Shown here piece after piece: positions 47,535 through 55,943 of a DNA stretch of 64,000 bases (within the stretch, counting starts at the first letter, position 1; every line of letters begins with the position of its first letter). This DNA is from Rhodocyclaceae bacterium (GTDB lineage: Bacteria > Pseudomonadota > Gammaproteobacteria > Burkholderiales > Rhodocyclaceae), in contig JACFMQ010000001.1 of NCBI GenBank assembly GCA_019455325.1, positions 569,071 to 633,070 on the forward strand. The letters are read 5' to 3'. The position numbers and the translations under genes were made by a program. The notes below the pieces were generated by a model that saw nothing but the letters and a program-made list of their open reading frames with translations, was not told where the DNA came from and searched no databases.

Positions 47535-50048
47535 ATGGAAACGAATCGGCGGGCACAGGGGAAGGTCGTCGTCGACCGGCTGCGCAGGCGCTCGAACTGG
47601 GCGTTCGTGCTGCTGGCCGCGCTCGCCGTCGCCTCCTACGCGATGATCGCCGCCGGCACCGCCGACGAGCGGGCGAGCGCCGCCGAGATCAACCTCGCCG
47701 GCAAGCGCCGCATGCTCTCGCAGCGCATCGGCTTCCTCGCCAGCCAGGCGCTGCACGCGCCGAGCCCGGAGCGGACGGCGCTGCTGCGCGACGGCCTGCA
47801 GCAACTGGAAAGCACGCATCGCACGCTGGTCGAGGGCGATCCGGCGGCCGGCATCCGGCCGCCGCGCTCGGCCCGGCTGCGCACCGCCTACTTCGGCGCC
47901 GGCGGCGTTGACGAGGCGGTCCGCGACTACCTGCGGCTCGGCCGCGCGCTGCTCGACGCGCCGCCGGACAGCGCGCGCTTTAGCGACACGGCGGCCGAGA
48001 TCATGCATCTCGCGCAGGGCGATCTCCTCACCGCCCTCGACGGCATGGTCGGCGAGTACCAGGCGGAAAGCGAGCGCAGCACCGACACCCTGCGCCTGCT
48101 GCAGATCCTGGCGCTGCTGGCGACGCTGCTGCTGCTCGCCTATTCCGCGCGCAGCCTGCTGCGGCCGCTGCTCGCCGAGGTGCGGACGACGCTCGACGAA
48201 CTGGGGGAATCGGAAAGCGCGCTGCAGCGCGCCGGCGAGGAGAACCGGCTGGTGCTGGCGACGGCCGGCGACGGCATCTTCGGCGTGCACCGCGACGGCC
48301 GCATCTCGTTCGTGAACCCGGCGGCGGCGGCCATGCTCGGCGTCGCCGCCGACGACCTGGTCGGCCGGCCGCACCATCCGTACATCCTGCCGGGCGCCGC
48401 CGGCTGCCCGATCTGCCGGCTGTCGACCAACGGCCGGTCGATCCAGTACTGCGACGGCGAGTTCGCCCGCGCCGGCGCCGCGCCCTTCCCGGTCGAGTAC
48501 TCGGTCGCCGTCCGGCCGGACGGCGACGGCGCCGTCGTCTCCTTCCGCGACATCTCCGACCGGCGCCGCGCCGAGCTGACGCTGCAGCGCTTCCAGCAGC
48601 GCCTGGTCGATGCCATCGAGGCGATGGACGACGCCGTCGCGCTGTTCGACGCCGACGACCGGCTGGCGCTCTACAACCTGCGCTTCGCCGAACTCTTCCC
48701 GCTGCCCGGCGACGTCGTCCGCATCGGCATGCCGTTCGCCGACCTGGTCCGCGCGGTGGCGAACAACGCGCTCTACGCGACGCCGCCGGCAGATCTCGAA
48801 CGCTGGATCGACGAGCGCATGGCGGCGCACCGCCTGGCGCAGGGGTCGAGCGAAGTGGCCTTCGCCGGCGACCGCTGGATGCGCGTCACCGAGCGCCACA
48901 CGCGCGAAGGCGGCACGGTGGTGATCTGGTCCGACGTCAGCCACCTGAAGCGGACGCTGCTCGCCGCCGACCACGCCAGCCGGGCCAAGTCGGAATTCCT
49001 GGCGCGCATGAGCCACGAACTGCGCACGCCGCTGAACGCCATCCTCGGCTTCGCGCAGGTGCTCGACAAGGCCGCCGAGGCGCCGCTCGCCGCCGGCCAG
49101 CGGGAGTGCGTGTCGCACATCCTGCAGGGCGGCCGCCACCTGCTCGGCCTGATCAACGAGGTGCTCGACCTGTCGGCGATCGAGGCCGGCCGGCTGGAAG
49201 TGGACATGGCCGAGGTGGCGCTGGCGCCGCTCTTCGGCGAGTGCCTGGCGCTCGTCTCGCCGCAGGCCGCCGACCGCCAGGTCGCCGTCGCCGCCGACAC
49301 CGGCGGCGGCCTCTCGGTGCACGCCGACCGCATCCGCCTGAAGCAGGTGCTGCTCAACCTGCTCTCGAACGGCATCAAGTACAACCGCAGCGGCGGCCGG
49401 CTGACGCTGGCCGTCGCCGACACCGGCAGGACGGTGCGCATCACCGTCGTCGACACCGGCCGCGGCATCCCGCCGGAGCTGGCGGCGCGGGTGTTCCTGC
49501 CTTTCGACCGGCTCGGCGTCGGCAAGGTCGAGGGCACCGGCATCGGGCTCGCCATCACCCGCCGGCTGGTCGAATTGATGGGCGGCCGCATCGATTTCAC
49601 GAGCACGGTCGGCGTCGGCACGACCTTCCACGTCGAACTCGCCAAGGCGGGCGGCAGCGCCCCGGCATCCGTCGCCGCCGACCCGCCGGCCGCAGCGACG
49701 CCGCCGCCGGCCGCGGCCGAGGCGGAAGGCCCGGCGCTCCTCGCCGTCGGCCTGGGCGAGAGCGACGCCGGCCTGATGCGCCTGGTCGCCAGCACGCTGC
49801 GCGGCGTCGCGCTGGTCTTCGCCGACGACGCGGACGCCGCGCGGCGCCTGTTGGCAAAGCGCGCTTTTCAGGCAATCATTGCCGACGAATCCATGCTGTC
49901 GGTCTTTTCCGGCGAAGCGCCGGCGGCACCGCTGGTGGTCCTCGGCGACGGCGAGGCTCCGGCGGACGGAGAAGCCGGCCGCCGCCGGCTGGTGAAGCCG
50001 CTGAAACCGCGCGAGACGGCGCGCCTCTTGAGGGAGATATTGCAATGA
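47535..50048 (+). CDS. PilJ-type sensor histidine kinase with PAS domains and a degenerate receiver
   Basis: An 837-residue membrane kinase. The periplasmic part between helices at about 24-44 and 190-210 contains EINLAGKRRMLSQRIGFLAS, the PilJ/NarX-like N-terminal motif. Two PAS domains follow (DGIFGVHRDGRISFVNPAAA, DAVALFDADDRLALYNLRFA). The kinase core has the H-box LARMSHELRTPLNAILGFAQ, an N-box LLNLLSNGIKYNRSGG and a G-box GTGIGLAITRRLVELMGG. The last 110 residues look like a receiver (AIIADESML, RRLVKPLKPRE) without the usual acidic pair. It overlaps the HD-GYP gene by four bases, so the two form a pair. GGGGGAA precedes the start. Confidence 0.92.
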   Translation: METNRRAQGKVVVDRLRRRSNWAFVLLAALAVASYAMIAAGTADERASAAEINLAGKRRMLSQRIGFLASQALHAPSPERTALLRDGLQQLESTHRTLVEGDPAAGIRPPRSARLRTAYFGAGGVDEAVRDYLRLGRALLDAPPDSARFSDTAAEIMHLAQGDLLTALDGMVGEYQAESERSTDTLRLLQILALLATLLLLAYSARSLLRPLLAEVRTTLDELGESESALQRAGEENRLVLATAGDGIFGVHRDGRISFVNPAAAAMLGVAADDLVGRPHHPYILPGAAGCPICRLSTNGRSIQYCDGEFARAGAAPFPVEYSVAVRPDGDGAVVSFRDISDRRRAELTLQRFQQRLVDAIEAMDDAVALFDADDRLALYNLRFAELFPLPGDVVRIGMPFADLVRAVANNALYATPPADLERWIDERMAAHRLAQGSSEVAFAGDRWMRVTERHTREGGTVVIWSDVSHLKRTLLAADHASRAKSEFLARMSHELRTPLNAILGFAQVLDKAAEAPLAAGQRECVSHILQGGRHLLGLINEVLDLSAIEAGRLEVDMAEVALAPLFGECLALVSPQAADRQVAVAADTGGGLSVHADRIRLKQVLLNLLSNGIKYNRSGGRLTLAVADTGRTVRITVVDTGRGIPPELAARVFLPFDRLGVGKVEGTGIGLAITRRLVELMGGRIDFTSTVGVGTTFHVELAKAGGSAPASVAADPPAAATPPPAAAEAEGPALLAVGLGESDAGLMRLVASTLRGVALVFADDADAARRLLAKRAFQAIIADESMLSVFSGEAPAAPLVVLGDGEAPADGEAGRRRLVKPLKPRETARLLREILQ

Positions 50049-51133
50049 GGGCTCACGGACAACCGCTCCTGCCGCACGCCCGTTTCCAGGAAGCGCGCAT
50101 CCTGGTGGTCGACGACCAGCCGGGCAACGTGCGCCTGCTCGAAGTCTTTCTGACCGAGGCCGGCTACCGGCGCGTCGAGGGCATCACCGACCCGACGCTG
50201 GTGCTCGAATCGCTCGACCGCGAGCCGGCCGACCTGATCCTGCTCGACATGCGCATGCCGGTGCTCGACGGCCTCGGCGTGCTCACGCTCCTGCGCGACG
50301 CGATCCACCACGAGGGCCTGCAGGTCATCGTCCTCACCGCCCAGACCGAGCGCGAGACGCGGCTCGCCGCGCTCGAACGCGGCGCCCGCGACTATCTGGT
50401 GAAGCCCTTCGACAACGAGGAAGTGCTGTTCCGCATCCACAACGCGCTGGAGACCCGCTTCCTCTACCAGGACCGCGAGAACGAGGCGGAGCGCCTGGAA
50501 GCATTGGTCGACGAGCGCACGCAGATGCTCGTCGAGACGCAGTTCGAGCTGGTCCGCTGCCTCGCCCGCGCCGGCGAGTTCCGCGACAACGACACCGGCT
50601 CGCACATCCTGCGCGTCTCGCTCGGCTGCCACATGCTGGCGCAGGCCGCCGGCCTGCCGCGCAAGGAGATCGAGCTGATCCGCTACGCCTCGATGATGCA
50701 CGACATCGGCAAGATCGGCGTCTCCGACCGCGTGCTGCTCAAACCCGCGCGGCTGACGCCGGAAGAGTTCGAGCACATGAAGACGCACTGCGCCGTCGGC
50801 GTCGAGATCCTCGGCGACTACGACGCCGACGTCACGCGCATGGCGCGCGACATCGCGCTCACCCACCACGAGCGCTGGGACGGCACCGGCTATCCGCGCG
50901 GCCTGAAGGGCGAGGAGATTCCGATCACCGGCCGCATCACGGCGATCATCGACGTCTACGACGCGCTGATCTCGACGCGCCCGTACAAGCAGGCGCTGTC
51001 CGTCGACGAGGCGCTGGGCATGATCCGCGACGGCAGCGGCCACCAGTTCGACCCGGCGCTGGTCGATCGCTTCTTCGCCATCCAGGACGAGTTCCAGAAA
51101 CAGATGCAGGCCCTGGCGCACGCCGGCGACTGA
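50045..51133 (+). CDS. Response regulator with HD-GYP c-di-GMP phosphodiesterase domain
   Basis: A 362-residue RpfG-like regulator. The receiver is ARILVVDDQPGNVRLLEVFL, LILLDMRMPVLDGLGVLTLL (phospho-Asp) and ARDYLVKPFDNEEVLFRIHN. A helical linker leads to the HD-GYP domain with MMHDIGKIGVSDRVLLKPAR and ALTHHERWDGTGYPRGLKGE, plus further metal ligands (HMKTHCAVG). All signature residues are present, so c-di-GMP hydrolysis is expected. Its cognate kinase is the overlapping upstream gene. Confidence 0.95.
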   Translation: MRAHGQPLLPHARFQEARILVVDDQPGNVRLLEVFLTEAGYRRVEGITDPTLVLESLDREPADLILLDMRMPVLDGLGVLTLLRDAIHHEGLQVIVLTAQTERETRLAALERGARDYLVKPFDNEEVLFRIHNALETRFLYQDRENEAERLEALVDERTQMLVETQFELVRCLARAGEFRDNDTGSHILRVSLGCHMLAQAAGLPRKEIELIRYASMMHDIGKIGVSDRVLLKPARLTPEEFEHMKTHCAVGVEILGDYDADVTRMARDIALTHHERWDGTGYPRGLKGEEIPITGRITAIIDVYDALISTRPYKQALSVDEALGMIRDGSGHQFDPALVDRFFAIQDEFQKQMQALAHAGD

Positions 51134-51152
51134 AGGCCGCCCGCCGCATCAG

Positions 51153-51169
51153 ATGCAACGTTGTTGCAT
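51153..51169. promoter_or_regulatory. Palindrome upstream of the ZIP-family operon
   Basis: ATGCAAC-GTT-GTTGCAT is a perfect inverted repeat. It is nested in a looser one (GCATCA at 51147 and TGATGC at 51171). It lies 20 bases after the HD-GYP stop and 70 bases before the ZIP start. An ATG...CAT palindrome of this size resembles Fur-family (Zur) operators. Identification is by analogy only. Confidence 0.5.
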
Positions 51170-51238
51170 TTGATGCGGCGTCATGCTTCAATCGCGCCTT
51201 TGCCGAAAGGACCGCGGCCCCGCCGCCGTGCGCATCCG

Positions 51239-52045
51239 ATGCAAGTTCCCCTGCTCAGCCAGATCATCCTCGCCTGCCTGCTCGGCGGCGCGCTCAGCGT
51301 CGCCGCCGCGGCGCTGGTCATGTTCGGGCTGAAAAAGCGCTGGCTGTCGCTCTCGGTCAGCTTCTCGACCGGCCTGCTGCTCGCCATGGCCCTGCTGCAC
51401 CTGCTGCCGGAGGCGCTGGAAAGCGGGCTGACGCCGCACGAGGCGTTCCCGCTGCTGCTCGGCGGCATCCTCGTCTTCTTCGCGCTGGAAAAGTTCGCGC
51501 TGTGGCGGCACGCGCACACCGGCACCGAAGAGGGCGATGCGCACGCCGGCGGCCACGTCTGCGACGACCACCGCCACAGCCACCACCACGACCGCGGGCG
51601 CGACGACGGCCAGACCATGGTCATCCTGATCGGCGACAGCTTCCACAATTTTACCGACGGCCTCTTGATCGCCGCCGCCTTCCTCGCCGACCCGGTGCTC
51701 GGCTGGAGCACGACGCTGGCCATCATCGCGCACGAGGTGCCGCAGGAGGCGAGCGACTTCGCCATCCTGCTCGCCGCCGGCTGGAAGCGCGCGCGCGCGC
51801 TGCTGTGGAACGGGCTCGCCAGCCTCACCGCCGTCGCCGGCGGCGTCATCGGCTACCTGGCGCTCGACCAAGCGCGCGACTGGGTGCCGGTGATCGTCAC
51901 GCTGGCCGCATCGAGCTTCCTCTACATCGCCATCGCCGACCTGATGCCGCGCCTCAAGCGCGAGCACACGGCCATCGGCTGGCACGGCGTGCTGCTCGCC
52001 GCCGGCATCGCCGTCGTCGTCCTCGGCACCGGACATTCGCACTGA
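51239..52045 (+). CDS. ZIP-family metal transporter
   Basis: Inner-membrane divalent metal transporter, 268 residues and about 8 helices. The variable loop is His-rich (HAHTGTEEGDAHAGGHVC followed by DDHRHSHHHDRGRDDG). The ZIP metal-site helices read GDSFHNFTDGLLIAAAFLAD and IIAHEVPQEASDFAILLAAG. The ATG at 51239 is used. An in-frame upstream start at 51161 would overlap the palindrome. It is the first gene of a five-gene run with DUF2796, ABC and DUF3299 genes. Zinc is the likely substrate. Confidence 0.9.
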   Translation: MQVPLLSQIILACLLGGALSVAAAALVMFGLKKRWLSLSVSFSTGLLLAMALLHLLPEALESGLTPHEAFPLLLGGILVFFALEKFALWRHAHTGTEEGDAHAGGHVCDDHRHSHHHDRGRDDGQTMVILIGDSFHNFTDGLLIAAAFLADPVLGWSTTLAIIAHEVPQEASDFAILLAAGWKRARALLWNGLASLTAVAGGVIGYLALDQARDWVPVIVTLAASSFLYIAIADLMPRLKREHTAIGWHGVLLAAGIAVVVLGTGHSH

Positions 52046-52064
52046 CGCAAGGAAGGAGAACGCC

Positions 52065-52559
52065 ATGAAGCAATGCCTGCTCGCCACCGCCCTGCTCGCC
52101 GTCGTCGGCACGGCCCAGGGGCACGTGCACGGCGTCGGCCAGATCGACGTCGTCGTCGACGGCCCCCGCCTGTCGCTGGCGCTCGACATGCCGCTCGACG
52201 CCGCCGTCGGCTTCGAGCGCGCGCCGAAGAACGCCGGCGAAAAGGCCGCGCTGGAAAAGGCGGCGAAGACGCTGAACGACGGCGCCGCGCTGTTCGCGCC
52301 GACGCCGGCCGCCGGCTGCGCGCTGCGATCGGCCGACGTCCGGCTGCCGTTCGCGGACGGCGGCAAGGGCGGCGACGATCATGCCGACATCGAGGCCGTC
52401 TACGTCTTCGAATGCGCCGCGCCGGCCGCGCTGAAGGGCTTCGAGACGAGCCTGTTCAAGCACTTCCGCCGCCTCTACCGCGTCGAGATACAGCGCATCG
52501 GCCCGAACGACCAGGGCGCCGGCCGGCTGACGCCGAAGACGCCGTCGCTCGCCTGGTAG
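52065..52559 (+). CDS. zrgA: DUF2796 (ZrgA-like) periplasmic metal-binding protein
   Basis: A 164-residue exported protein (MKQCLLATALLAVVGTAQGHVHG). A His pair HVHGVGQIDVVVDG lies at the mature N-terminus. The DUF2796 pattern follows, NDGAALFAPTPAAGCAL, DDHADIEAVYVFECAAPAAL and FKHFRRLYRVEIQRIGP. Relatives in Vibrio belong to the zinc-regulated zrg uptake locus, which has the same partner families. It begins 20 bases after the ZIP gene. The symbol is by analogy. Confidence 0.85.
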   Translation: MKQCLLATALLAVVGTAQGHVHGVGQIDVVVDGPRLSLALDMPLDAAVGFERAPKNAGEKAALEKAAKTLNDGAALFAPTPAAGCALRSADVRLPFADGGKGGDDHADIEAVYVFECAAPAALKGFETSLFKHFRRLYRVEIQRIGPNDQGAGRLTPKTPSLAW

Positions 52560-52581
52560 GCGCGCGCAAGAGGCGCCCGCC

Positions 52582-53295
52582 GTGCCCGACGCCGTCCCCG
52601 CCGTTCATCTCGCCGACCTGCTGTTCCGCTGGCCGCGCCAGCCGGCGCCGTGCCTGGACATCGGCGAATTCGTCGTCGCCGCCGGCGAGCGCATCTTCCT
52701 GCACGGCCCGAGCGGCAGCGGCAAGAGCACGCTGCTCGGGCTGATCGGCGGCGTCGCGCTGCCCGAGCGCGGGCGCATCGAAGTGCTCGGCCAAGCGCTC
52801 GCCGCGCTCTCCGGCCGCCGGCGCGATCGCCTGCGCGCCGACCACGTCGGCTTCCTCTTCCAGCAGTTCAACCTGCTGCCCTGGCTCTCGGCCATCGACA
52901 ACGCGCTCTTGCCGACCGTCTTCTCGGCGTTGCGCCGGGCGCGCGCCGGCGCCGAGCGGCCGCCGCGCGCCGAGGCCGAGCGGCTGCTCGCGCGCCTCGA
53001 CCTCGACCCGGCGGACTGGCAGAAGCCGGCGGCGACGCTGTCCATCGGCCAGCAGCAGCGCGTCGCCGCGGCGCGCGCGCTGATCGGCCGGCCGGAGCTG
53101 ATCGTCGCCGACGAACCGACCTCGGCGCTCGACGCCGAACGCCAGCAGCTTTTCGTCGACCTGCTGCTGCAGGAGGCCGCGGCCAACGGTGCCGCGCTCG
53201 TCTTCGTCAGCCACGACCTGCGGCTGGCCGGACACTTCGACCGCACGGTCGAGCTCGCCGCGATCAACCGCGCCGCCGGCGGAGGCGCGGCATGA
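52582..53295 (+). CDS. ABC transporter ATP-binding protein of the metal uptake operon
   Basis: A 237-residue ATPase of the LolD/MacB group. Walker A is FLHGPSGSGKSTLLGLIGG, the Q-loop FLFQQFNLLPWLS, the signature LSIGQQQRVAAARAL (Ile where Gly is usual) and Walker B LIVADEPTSALD with FVSHDLR switch His. Its stop overlaps the permease start by four bases. Partner families indicate a role with the DUF2796 and DUF3299 proteins. Confidence 0.92.
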   Translation: MPDAVPAVHLADLLFRWPRQPAPCLDIGEFVVAAGERIFLHGPSGSGKSTLLGLIGGVALPERGRIEVLGQALAALSGRRRDRLRADHVGFLFQQFNLLPWLSAIDNALLPTVFSALRRARAGAERPPRAEAERLLARLDLDPADWQKPAATLSIGQQQRVAAARALIGRPELIVADEPTSALDAERQQLFVDLLLQEAAANGAALVFVSHDLRLAGHFDRTVELAAINRAAGGGAA

Positions 53296-54566
53296 GGGCC
53301 GTCCTCGTCCTCGCGCTCAAGGGCGCGCTGGCGCGGCGCGGCACGCTCGGGCTGATGCTCGTCTCGATCGCGCTGGCGAGCGCGCTGCTCGTCGCCGTCG
53401 AGCGCATCCGCCACGACGCGCGTACGAGCTTCGTGCAGTCGGTGTCCGGCGTGGATCTCGTCGTCGGCCCGCGCGGCGGCGCCGTGCCGCTGATGCTGCA
53501 CGCCGTGTTCCGCGTCGGCGAGGCGAGCACCGGCATGCGCTGGGAGAGCTACCGGAAGATCGCCGAGCACCCGGCGGTGGACTGGGCGCTGCCGCTGGCG
53601 CTCGGCGATTCGTACCGCGGCTTCGCCGTGCTCGGCACCAGCGCCGACTACTTCGCGCGCTTCCGCTACGGCGACCGGCAGGCGCTGCGGCTCGTCGCCG
53701 GCCGGCCCTTCGCCGGGCTGTTCGAGGCCGTGCTCGGCAGCGAGGTCGCCGGCCGCCTCGGCCATCGTCTCGACGACCGCATCGCGCTGGCGCACGGCAG
53801 CGGCCACATCGAGGGCGCGCTCGCCGGGCCGGGGCACGACGACCGGCCGTTCACCGTCGTCGGCATCCTGGCGCCGACCGGCACGCCGGTGGATCGCAGC
53901 GTGCACGTCAGCCTCGAATCCATCGCCGCGCTGCACGTCGACTGGGTCGGCGGCGCGCCGGTGCCGGGCCTGTCGCTGCCGACCGAGGCACTGACGAAAT
54001 TCGACCTGTCGCCGAAGGAGATCAGCGCCGCGCTGATCGGCCTGAAGCGCCGCGCCGACGCCTTCCGCATGCAGCGCCACGTGAACGAACTGCGCGACGA
54101 GCCGCTGATGGCGGTGCTGCCCGGCGTCGCCCTCGACGAGCTGTGGCGCACGCTCGGCCTGCTCGAACGCACGCTCTTCGCCGTCTCCGCGCTGGTCGTC
54201 GCCGTCGGCCTGGCCGGCCTCGCCGCGACGATGCTCGCCGGGCTCGCCGAGCGCCGCCGCGAACTCGCCGTGCTGCGCGCGCTCGGCGCCGGCCCCGGCG
54301 CGCTGTGCCTGATGCTGCTCGCCGAGGGCCTGTTCGTCACCGCCGCCGGCGCAGTGGCCGGCCTGGCGCTGCTCGCCGCCGGCAGCGCCGTCGCCGCGCC
54401 CTGGCTGCTCGACCAGTTCGGCATCGTGCTCACGCAGCGCCTGCCGACCGCCGACGAACTCCTGCTCGTCGCCGCCGTCGTCGCCACCGGGCTGGCCGCC
54501 AGCCTGATCCCTGCCTGGCGCGCCTGGCGCATGTCGCTCGCCGACGGCCTGACGCCGCGCGCCTGA
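53292..54566 (+). CDS. FtsX/MacB-type ABC permease
   Basis: A 424-residue permease. The N-terminal helix (LGLMLVSIALASALLVAVER) is followed by a periplasmic MacB-like domain of about 240 residues (SGVDLVVGPRGGAVPLMLHA, DRPFTVVGILAPTGTPVDRS). Three C-terminal helices form the FtsX core (AVSALVVAVGLAGLAATML, AERRRELAVLRALGAGPGAL, LLLVAAVVATGLAASLIPAW). Such permeases move or release substrates by mechanotransmission, not by a classic channel. The substrate of this one is not established. Confidence 0.92.
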   Translation: MRAVLVLALKGALARRGTLGLMLVSIALASALLVAVERIRHDARTSFVQSVSGVDLVVGPRGGAVPLMLHAVFRVGEASTGMRWESYRKIAEHPAVDWALPLALGDSYRGFAVLGTSADYFARFRYGDRQALRLVAGRPFAGLFEAVLGSEVAGRLGHRLDDRIALAHGSGHIEGALAGPGHDDRPFTVVGILAPTGTPVDRSVHVSLESIAALHVDWVGGAPVPGLSLPTEALTKFDLSPKEISAALIGLKRRADAFRMQRHVNELRDEPLMAVLPGVALDELWRTLGLLERTLFAVSALVVAVGLAGLAATMLAGLAERRRELAVLRALGAGPGALCLMLLAEGLFVTAAGAVAGLALLAAGSAVAAPWLLDQFGIVLTQRLPTADELLLVAAVVATGLAASLIPAWRAWRMSLADGLTPRA

Positions 54567-54590
54567 ATCGATCCACGAGGAATGAACGCC

Positions 54591-55109
54591 ATGCGCACCC
54601 TGCTCCTGCTCGCCGCCCTGCTGCTCGGCGCACCGCTCCACGCCGCCGACGCCCACCGGGAGATCCCATGGGAAGAACTGGTGCCGAAGGGCTGGAACCC
54701 GGCCAAGGACCTGCAGGCGCTCGACTTCGCCAATCTCCAGGATTCCGACCCGCGCGCCGTCGAGGCCATGGCGAAGATGAAGGCGCTGTGGGACGACGCG
54801 CCGACCGAGCCGGCGCTGGCTGGAAAGAAGGTGCGCCTGCCCGGCTTCGTCATCCCGCTCGAAAGAAAGGGCGAGCAGATCACCGAGTTCCTGCTCGTGC
54901 CCTACTTCGGCGCCTGCATCCACTCACCGCCGCCGCCGGCCAACCAGATCATCCGCGCCGTCTCGGCCAAACCGCTCGGCAAGATGCAGACGATGGACGC
55001 GGTCTGGGTCTCCGGCACGCTCGGCCTGGAGCGCGCCGATACGCCCTGGGGCAAGGCCGGCTACCGCATCACGGTGGACAGGGTGACGCCCTATCGGCCG
55101 CCGAATTGA
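54591..55109 (+). CDS. DUF3299 periplasmic protein, last gene of the metal operon
   Basis: A 172-residue exported protein (MRTLLLLAALLLGAPLHAAD). DUF3299 motifs are REIPWEELVPKGWNPAKDLQ, KVRLPGFVIPLERKGEQITE and FLLVPYFGACIHSPPPPANQ, with a conserved Cys and His, then DAVWVSGTLGLERADTPWG. The start at 54591 is preferred over 54582 because GAGGA is then nine bases upstream. DUF3299 proteins accompany the DUF2796/ABC set in zinc-related loci. Confidence 0.88.
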   Translation: MRTLLLLAALLLGAPLHAADAHREIPWEELVPKGWNPAKDLQALDFANLQDSDPRAVEAMAKMKALWDDAPTEPALAGKKVRLPGFVIPLERKGEQITEFLLVPYFGACIHSPPPPANQIIRAVSAKPLGKMQTMDAVWVSGTLGLERADTPWGKAGYRITVDRVTPYRPPN

Positions 55110-55146
55110 GGGCGGAGAAATCGGCCCGAAGCCTTTTCCCGGAGAC

Positions 55147-55542
55147 TTACTCGATCAGCGCCATACCGCAGAACCTGGCGGCGTTGCGGTCGAAAGTGGC
55201 CGTATGAGCGCACCCGGCTGCATTGGCTGAACGCTCTATCAGGCAATCGGCGAAATCAGCCTGCCCCGTGCGATAGACGCGAAGGGCCTTCCAGACGATA
55301 TCGGCATCCGCCACCACCAGTTCCCTGGTGTGCAGCATCGTTTCCAGAAGCGTGCAAATCTCGTCTCTGGTACTGCCGTAGCACCTGGTCAAAACCCAGG
55401 TCAATTCAACGATCGAAACGACGGGGATGTAACCGGGAGCATCGGCCGTCAGCGACTCGATCAGACGGGTGGCCTTGGGCGATTGCCGGGGATCGTCCTG
55501 CGCCACGTAACGCACGAGGACGTTGGTATCGAGTCCGATCAT
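55147..55542 (-). CDS. vapC: VapC-type PIN-domain toxin
   Basis: A 131-residue ribonuclease toxin. PIN acidic residues lie in MIGLDTNVLVRYVAQDD, SIVELTWVLTRCY, ADFADCLIERSANAAG and HTATFDRNAARF. The start overlaps the antitoxin stop by four bases. The module is convergent to the metal operon, and its GC content is lower than that of the flanks. Confidence 0.93.
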   Translation of the reverse strand: MIGLDTNVLVRYVAQDDPRQSPKATRLIESLTADAPGYIPVVSIVELTWVLTRCYGSTRDEICTLLETMLHTRELVVADADIVWKALRVYRTGQADFADCLIERSANAAGCAHTATFDRNAARFCGMALIE

Positions 55543-55781
55543 CGGGCCCTGGCGCCCTGGGAGGCAATGGCTTCATTCATTGCCTCGACCGTCACCGGCG
55601 CGGCCGGCTTGCGGATCAGGCCCTTCAATGCCGTTACCGGCTGCGTCGCGGCGACGAGTTCGATGCGGCCTGGCGCAACCTGGACGAATTCGATCCGGTC
55701 ACCGGCTTCGACGCCGAGCGCCGCGCGTACCAGGGACGGAATGGTGATCTGCCCTTTACTGGTCAGGGTTGCTGTAGACAT
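55539..55781 (-). CDS. vapB: AbrB/SpoVT-family antitoxin
   Basis: An 80-residue antitoxin with the swapped-hairpin DNA-binding motif TATLTSKGQITIPSLVRAAL, GVEAGDRIEFVQVAPGRIEL. The C-terminal tail (KPAAPVTVEAMNEAIASQGA) should wrap the toxin. It precedes vapC with overlap and follows a perfect palindrome, its likely autoregulatory operator. Confidence 0.92.
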   Translation of the reverse strand: MSTATLTSKGQITIPSLVRAALGVEAGDRIEFVQVAPGRIELVAATQPVTALKGLIRKPAAPVTVEAMNEAIASQGARAR

Positions 55782-55799
55782 GGACTACTCCAAGTATTT

Positions 55800-55821
55800 T
55801 TCCTTACTCTAAGGTAAGGAA
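55800..55821. promoter_or_regulatory. Palindromic operator upstream of vapB
   Basis: TTCCTTAC and GTAAGGAA are perfect 8-base arms around a 6-base centre, 19-40 bases before the vapB start. Position and symmetry fit autoregulation by the AbrB-type antitoxin. Confidence 0.7.
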
Positions 55822-55943
55822 AGAGGGGCAGCAACCCGGGCAGGTAAGGGTTTTTGCAATTGCGCTTGCCGTCGGCATGGAGCGCGCGGCGAAAGGGGCG
55901 CCGCATGTAGAATCGTCCGTTCCGAACCCTCGCGGAGAGGCGC

